A DNA stretch of 9,064 nt. It comes from Promethearchaeum sp. (GTDB lineage: Archaea > Asgardarchaeota > Lokiarchaeia > Sigyniarchaeales > Promethearchaeaceae). The notes under the pieces are model-generated. The model ran no database searches, was not told the origin of the DNA, and saw nothing but the letters and a program-made list of their open reading frames with translations. The stretch covers positions 1 through 9,064 of the forward strand of contig JAUWPK010000128.1 of assembly GCA_030611625.1 (NCBI GenBank), given 5' to 3'. Shown piece after piece: positions 6,043-9,064 of the stretch; position 1 is the first letter of the stretch, and the number at the start of each line of letters is the position of its first letter. The position numbers were made by a program, and so were the translations under genes.

Positions 6043-6498
6043 ATGGGAAAAAAGAAAAATTCGATTATCGATGATGTTCCCGATGAAATTTTACTCAATG
6101 AAGATTTGGATGATCCGTTATTGGATGAAATGGATGCAATTTTGCATGGAAAAGAATATAAATCAAAGCCAAAACCTGAATTACAACAAGGTTTAGACAA
6201 AAATCCCATAAATCAGACATATTCTAAAACTTATATCCAAAACTCTCCTGATAATGCAATAATCACCAAACAAATAGAAAAGGAATTCACGATTTTCTTG
6301 CTAAAAAAATCAAAAAGCTATGAAGAAATTTCCTTTCAAACTATTCTTAGGAAAATCCCAAAGGAATGGCATTTTAATGAAGCGATTTTAATTGACGCTA
6401 TTGAGAAAATAATTAAAAATAAAGGAATTTCTTCGTTTAATTTGAAAATGACAGCAAATTCACTTAAATTATATCCAATTAAAAAGAAAAAAACTTAG
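6043..6498 (+). CDS. Hypothetical small protein with acidic N-terminal motif and winged-helix-like C-terminus
   Basis: This 151-residue soluble protein has no confident family. Residues 1-6 are basic (MGKKKN). Residues 8-35 are acidic and amphipathic (DDVPDEILLNEDLDDPLLDE, then MDAIL). Residues 36-70 are polar, probably disordered linker. Residues 71-146 look like a compact domain: a helix (IITKQIEKEFTIFLLKK), then ISFQTILRKIP, a second helix (AILIDAIEKIIKNKGI) and a strand pair ending SLKLYP. That is the helix-helix-wing order of winged-helix domains, including PCI-type ones. The end is KKKKT. D23..L26..E29-M30..I33 resembles the MIT-interacting motif of ESCRT-III tails, but the usual Arg is replaced by Glu. 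These readings are inferences. The gene stands alone, converging with the surface-protein gene after only 28 bp. Confidence 0.75.
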   Translation: MGKKKNSIIDDVPDEILLNEDLDDPLLDEMDAILHGKEYKSKPKPELQQGLDKNPINQTYSKTYIQNSPDNAIITKQIEKEFTIFLLKKSKSYEEISFQTILRKIPKEWHFNEAILIDAIEKIIKNKGISSFNLKMTANSLKLYPIKKKKT

Positions 6499-6504
6499 AA
6501 AAAA
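6481..6504 (-). terminator. T-rich terminator for the LVIVD surface-protein gene
   Basis: On the minus strand, T6 (6499-6504) and then TTTTTTTCTTTTT (6481-6493) follow the stop codon at 6527 by 22 nt. They run into the lysine-coding 3' end of the opposing gene, so the two convergent genes share this end region. Confidence 0.4.
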
Positions 6505-6526
6505 CAATTCTTAGGAAATGATCAAA

Positions 6527-8188
6527 TTATGGAATGAAAGTTGGAAAACTAATCTCATCATCGTCATCTTTTTGTTTTTTAGGTTTTAGGGTTTTTCTTA
6601 ATTTCTTCTTTTTCTTTTTTGATTTAGGTAGTATTGTTTCTATTTGTAAATTCTCTTTTACAGTGGGTGTATATGGAATGTTTAAAATTGGATTGGGTTC
6701 CTCTTTTTTCAATTTTTTAGTTTTTGGCTTTATTTGAATTACTATGATAATTCCTATAATTATAAGTACAGGAACCCAAGACCAAGGTAAAATTTTAGAA
6801 AAGAATGATGACCATTCGCTTTCTGTATTTGTGAGATCATTTGGATTGTCATTTGGATTGGTACCTAATTGATATTCTTCAAGATTAGTAGATCCATCTC
6901 CATCGGGATCGAACATTGAATCATCATAAAGTGGGTTTGTTCCATATTGGACCTCCCAACCATCAGGGAGTCCATCACTATCGCTATCAGAATTATTCGG
7001 TTCTGTGTTATATTGATATTCTTCAGAATTTGTTAAACCATCAGAATCCAAGTCCCATTCGCCATCGATATCATCATATTTGTCAAAACCATAAAGATTC
7101 TCCCATCCATCTGACATTCCATCTCCATCGGAATCGATTCCTGGATCAATAATTTCTAATCCATCTTCCACATCAGCAACATAAACATAATCATCTGAAA
7201 TACATACTTTCCAAGCGTGTCCTCCATCGTAACGTTCCCAAACTATGCTCGGTGATAATGGATTACTTATATCGAAAATTTGTATACCATTTCCATCAGC
7301 ACATAAACATCCATAGCTTTCACAAATAAAAACGTCCCTAGAAGAAGAAGTTGTGGAATACGCCCCAATTTCCTCTGGATTACTGGAATTTGTTATATCA
7401 ATAACTTTGAAATCATGCAGATCATTTGCTATATATGCATAATCATCATCCACAGAGATACCTCGAGCATTCTCACATTCTAGATGTCCAATTTTTGTTG
7501 GTGTAGTTCGATCGGTGATATTGAGAATTTCTAGGCCATCAGAACCATCCGCAACGTAGGCAAAATTACCAAGTATTGAAACCCCATAAGCATTTCCCCC
7601 ATCATAATATTCCCCAATTTTTGTTGGTGAATATGGATCAGTAATATTTATTATTTTTAGTCCTTCATCTATGTCTCCAATATAAGAATAATCTCCACTT
7701 GTTAAAATACTCCAATACCGTCCACTATCTAAACAGGTCCCAACTCTATTTGGTGTAAAAGGATTGCTAATGTCAATAATTTCCAAACCATAATATTCCA
7801 TTACTAGATATGCATAATTCCCAACCACATCAACATCAGAAATTGATAATCCATTAGTATATTGGCTTATTTTGGTCGGATTAGCAGGATTGCTTATATT
7901 AATGATGATTAATCCAATATTTCCATCTGCAATGTAAGCATAATCCCCAATAACAGATATTCCTCTAGTATTATCACCTTCAATAAAATATCCAATTTTT
8001 TTTAGTGGTAACCATTGTAGATCACCTGATTGAGAAGGAATAATTAAATTATTTTTTGTATATTCTGAGTTATATGAAGTTAAGTCTGAGTTTAATTGGA
8101 TTTGAGAAAAGATAATACAAGAAAATAAAAAATTTTGTATTAAAATACAGAAAATAAAAACCTCCAGTTTCCCAAAATGTTTTACCAT
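6527..8188 (-). CDS. Surface-anchored LVIVD beta-propeller protein with thrombospondin-type-3-like calcium loops and charged cytoplasmic tail
   Basis: The 553-residue product has a hydrophobic leader (about 9-28) fitting a signal peptide or N-terminal anchor. Residues about 64-348 are seven tandem LVIVD repeats of about 42 residues. The best examples are GNFAYVADGSDGLEILNIT (207-225) and GDYAYIADGNIGLIIINIS (81-99), each ending P.xPTKIG. Seven copies fit one closed seven-bladed propeller. Residues 352-438 carry four DxDxDG-type calcium loops as in thrombospondin type 3 repeats: DSDGDGMSDGWE, DLDSDGLTNSEE, DSDSDGLPDGWE and DPDGDGSTNLEE. A transmembrane helix (about 468-486) precedes a lysine-rich tail (487-553) with KSKKKKKK and a terminal KDDDDEISF. 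The likely topology is propeller and Ca loops outside, tail in the cytosol. Such proteins are abundant in Asgard genomes. The ligand is unknown; adhesion or surface-layer function is inference. Blade 6 is divergent and cysteine-containing. Confidence 0.9.
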   Translation of the reverse strand: MVKHFGKLEVFIFCILIQNFLFSCIIFSQIQLNSDLTSYNSEYTKNNLIIPSQSGDLQWLPLKKIGYFIEGDNTRGISVIGDYAYIADGNIGLIIINISNPANPTKISQYTNGLSISDVDVVGNYAYLVMEYYGLEIIDISNPFTPNRVGTCLDSGRYWSILTSGDYSYIGDIDEGLKIINITDPYSPTKIGEYYDGGNAYGVSILGNFAYVADGSDGLEILNITDRTTPTKIGHLECENARGISVDDDYAYIANDLHDFKVIDITNSSNPEEIGAYSTTSSSRDVFICESYGCLCADGNGIQIFDISNPLSPSIVWERYDGGHAWKVCISDDYVYVADVEDGLEIIDPGIDSDGDGMSDGWENLYGFDKYDDIDGEWDLDSDGLTNSEEYQYNTEPNNSDSDSDGLPDGWEVQYGTNPLYDDSMFDPDGDGSTNLEEYQLGTNPNDNPNDLTNTESEWSSFFSKILPWSWVPVLIIIGIIIVIQIKPKTKKLKKEEPNPILNIPYTPTVKENLQIETILPKSKKKKKKLRKTLKPKKQKDDDDEISFPTFIP

Positions 8189-8313
8189 TTTATATTCCCT
8201 ATTTTTGTTTTATGAAAAATAATTAATTTTTGACAAATAAATACTTATCATTATAATTTATCCCCTTAAAAAAGGAAAAAAAACATATAATATTCCAACC
8301 CTATAAAAGAATA
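8189..8313. promoter_or_regulatory. Divergent promoter spacer, LVIVD and ASCH genes
   Basis: This is a 125-bp AT-rich spacer. For the plus-strand ASCH gene, ACATATAAT (8283-8291) sits about 26 nt before the ATG at 8314, ideal for a leaderless transcript. CTATAAAAG (8301-8309) is TATA-like but too close unless the true start codon is further in. For the minus-strand gene, AAAAATTAATTATTTT (about 8215-8230) lies 27-42 nt upstream of the ATG at 8188. A small hairpin CCTT-AAAA-AAGG (8264-8275) lies between the two. Confidence 0.4.
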
Positions 8314-9064
8314 ATGGCCCATGTTTCTACTCACTATTTAATTTTAGATAAAAACCATAATATTCTCGTGGAAATTGCTGAAGGAAGCAAAGATCAAGAA
8401 TTTTTTTTTCCGAAAATTTCTCCTGATTTTAGAAAGGAACTACAGGAGTCATTCCCTAAACAATATCTCTTTAATCAGAATTTTCAACTAAATATCTTAA
8501 ACAATACAGTTATTTTTGAAATATTATTGCTCCGACAAGAAATTGAGCCAAAATTTCTCAATTTAAAGTGGATTTCAATATCTAATATTACAGATAATGT
8601 CAATGTAGCTATTAATTCAACTGAAAAAATTAGCTTAGGACCCCAAAAAATTCAAGAGATTTATTATTCTGAAGTTTTACAAGGGTATTCGCTGAATGGA
8701 AAACCTTTTGATGTATGGCATTTTTGTAATAATGAATCTGACGCAAATAATCTTGCTGAATTAGTGAGAAAGGGAATAAAATGTGCGACAGCCAGTCTTT
8801 ATGATGTTTATCAAGCAGAAAATGAACCGATCCCTGTAATAGATTTTCATTCAGTGATAATTAATTATGATGGCCTACCACAATCCATAATTCGAACAAC
8901 TAAAATAGATGTTGTTCCTTTTAAAGAGGTTTCAGCAGAATTTGCCAGAGTGGAAGGTGAAGGTGATAAATCTTTAAATTATTGGCGTCGTGTGCATATC
9001 GAGTTTTTTTCAGAAGAATCCGAATTATGTTATGTATCTTTCACGCCTAGAAGGTTAGTGATAT
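8314..9064 (+). CDS. ASCH-domain protein with unassigned N-terminal domain (3' end outside window)
   Basis: The frame is open from ATG at 8314 to the window end, giving 250 codons. Residues about 125-250 match the YhfF-type ASCH fold. They show DVWHFCNNESDANNLAELV (133-151), GIKCATAS (154-161, the G-K-x-x-T signature), YDVYQAENEPIPVIDFHSV (163-181), IIRTTKIDVVPFKEV (192-206) and EGEGDKSLNYWRR (214-226), followed by H228 and FF. ASCH domains are PUA-like RNA-binding or nucleotide-hydrolysing modules. Relatives usually end about 10-15 residues after this point, so little is missing. Residues 1-115 form a separate strand-rich part (THYLILDKN..ILVEI, FLNLKWISISNI) that I cannot assign; a degenerate Nudix-like fold is conceivable but no Nudix box is present. 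E. coli YhfF lacks such a domain. It is divergent from the LVIVD gene and probably starts its own transcript. Confidence 0.88.
   Translation, partial: MAHVSTHYLILDKNHNILVEIAEGSKDQEFFFPKISPDFRKELQESFPKQYLFNQNFQLNILNNTVIFEILLLRQEIEPKFLNLKWISISNITDNVNVAINSTEKISLGPQKIQEIYYSEVLQGYSLNGKPFDVWHFCNNESDANNLAELVRKGIKCATASLYDVYQAENEPIPVIDFHSVIINYDGLPQSIIRTTKIDVVPFKEVSAEFARVEGEGDKSLNYWRRVHIEFFSEESELCYVSFTPRRLVI

Noticed and set aside
6534..7152. Two plus-strand open frames (6534-6737 and 6916-7152)
   Set aside because: Antisense to the lysine-rich tail and calcium-loop repeats of the surface protein; the Phe-rich and His-rich compositions mirror those repeats.
6854..7999. The repeated DNA in this stretch as a CRISPR array or satellite
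   Set aside because: The repeats stay in one reading frame and encode LVIVD blades and calcium loops; there are no constant repeats with unique spacers.
1..9064. A defence island, prophage or transposon
   Set aside because: No transposase, integrase, nuclease-helicase, toxin-antitoxin or terminal repeats were seen; the tRNAs have no adjacent integrase or partial tRNA copy to suggest an attachment site.

Overview
The window is strongly AT-rich and reads as archaeal chromosome, most likely from an Asgard archaeon of the Lokiarchaeia type. The grounds are an RtcB ligase, TATA-like boxes placed for short or leaderless transcripts, an interrupted tRNA gene, no clear bacterial-style Shine-Dalgarno or sigma-70 layout, and a membrane-anchored LVIVD propeller with thrombospondin-type-3 calcium loops. 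The lineage is an inference from gene content, not from a marker gene.

Layout: positions 1-1112 (minus) hold the first 370 codons of the RNA ligase gene rtcB, cut by the window edge. A 212-bp divergent spacer leads to an M18 metallo-aminopeptidase (1325-2809, plus). A perfect 14-bp palindrome with a T-run follows, then tRNA-Thr(CGT) at 2897-2969, and 14 nt later a small polytopic membrane protein resembling YdjM-type hydrolases (2984-3472). After that comes a 134- or 137-residue single-span membrane protein (to 3894).

On the minus strand, an interrupted tRNA-Leu(GAG) (3911-4026) lies just downstream of a 638-residue APC-superfamily amino-acid permease (4069-5985). Divergent from the permease is a small soluble acidic/basic protein with a winged-helix-like C-terminus (6043-6498). 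It converges on a 553-residue secreted or surface-anchored LVIVD propeller protein (6527-8188, minus). Divergent from that, and running off the right edge, is an ASCH-domain protein with an unassigned N-terminal half (8314-9064).

The genes do not form one operon or an obvious system. The clearest functional link is an inference: RtcB is the archaeal ligase that joins tRNA halves after intron removal, and this same window carries a tRNA gene that seems to need splicing. The permease and the aminopeptidase would both feed amino-acid use, but they are far apart and on opposite strands. No CRISPR array, transposase, toxin-antitoxin pair or recognisable defence system was seen. The most unusual elements are the tRNA-Leu gene (about 32-nt D-arm insertion plus C at position 33), the propeller/Ca-loop/TM/charged-tail surface protein, and the two small proteins with unassigned domains. 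There is no gene-free stretch longer than 300 bases.
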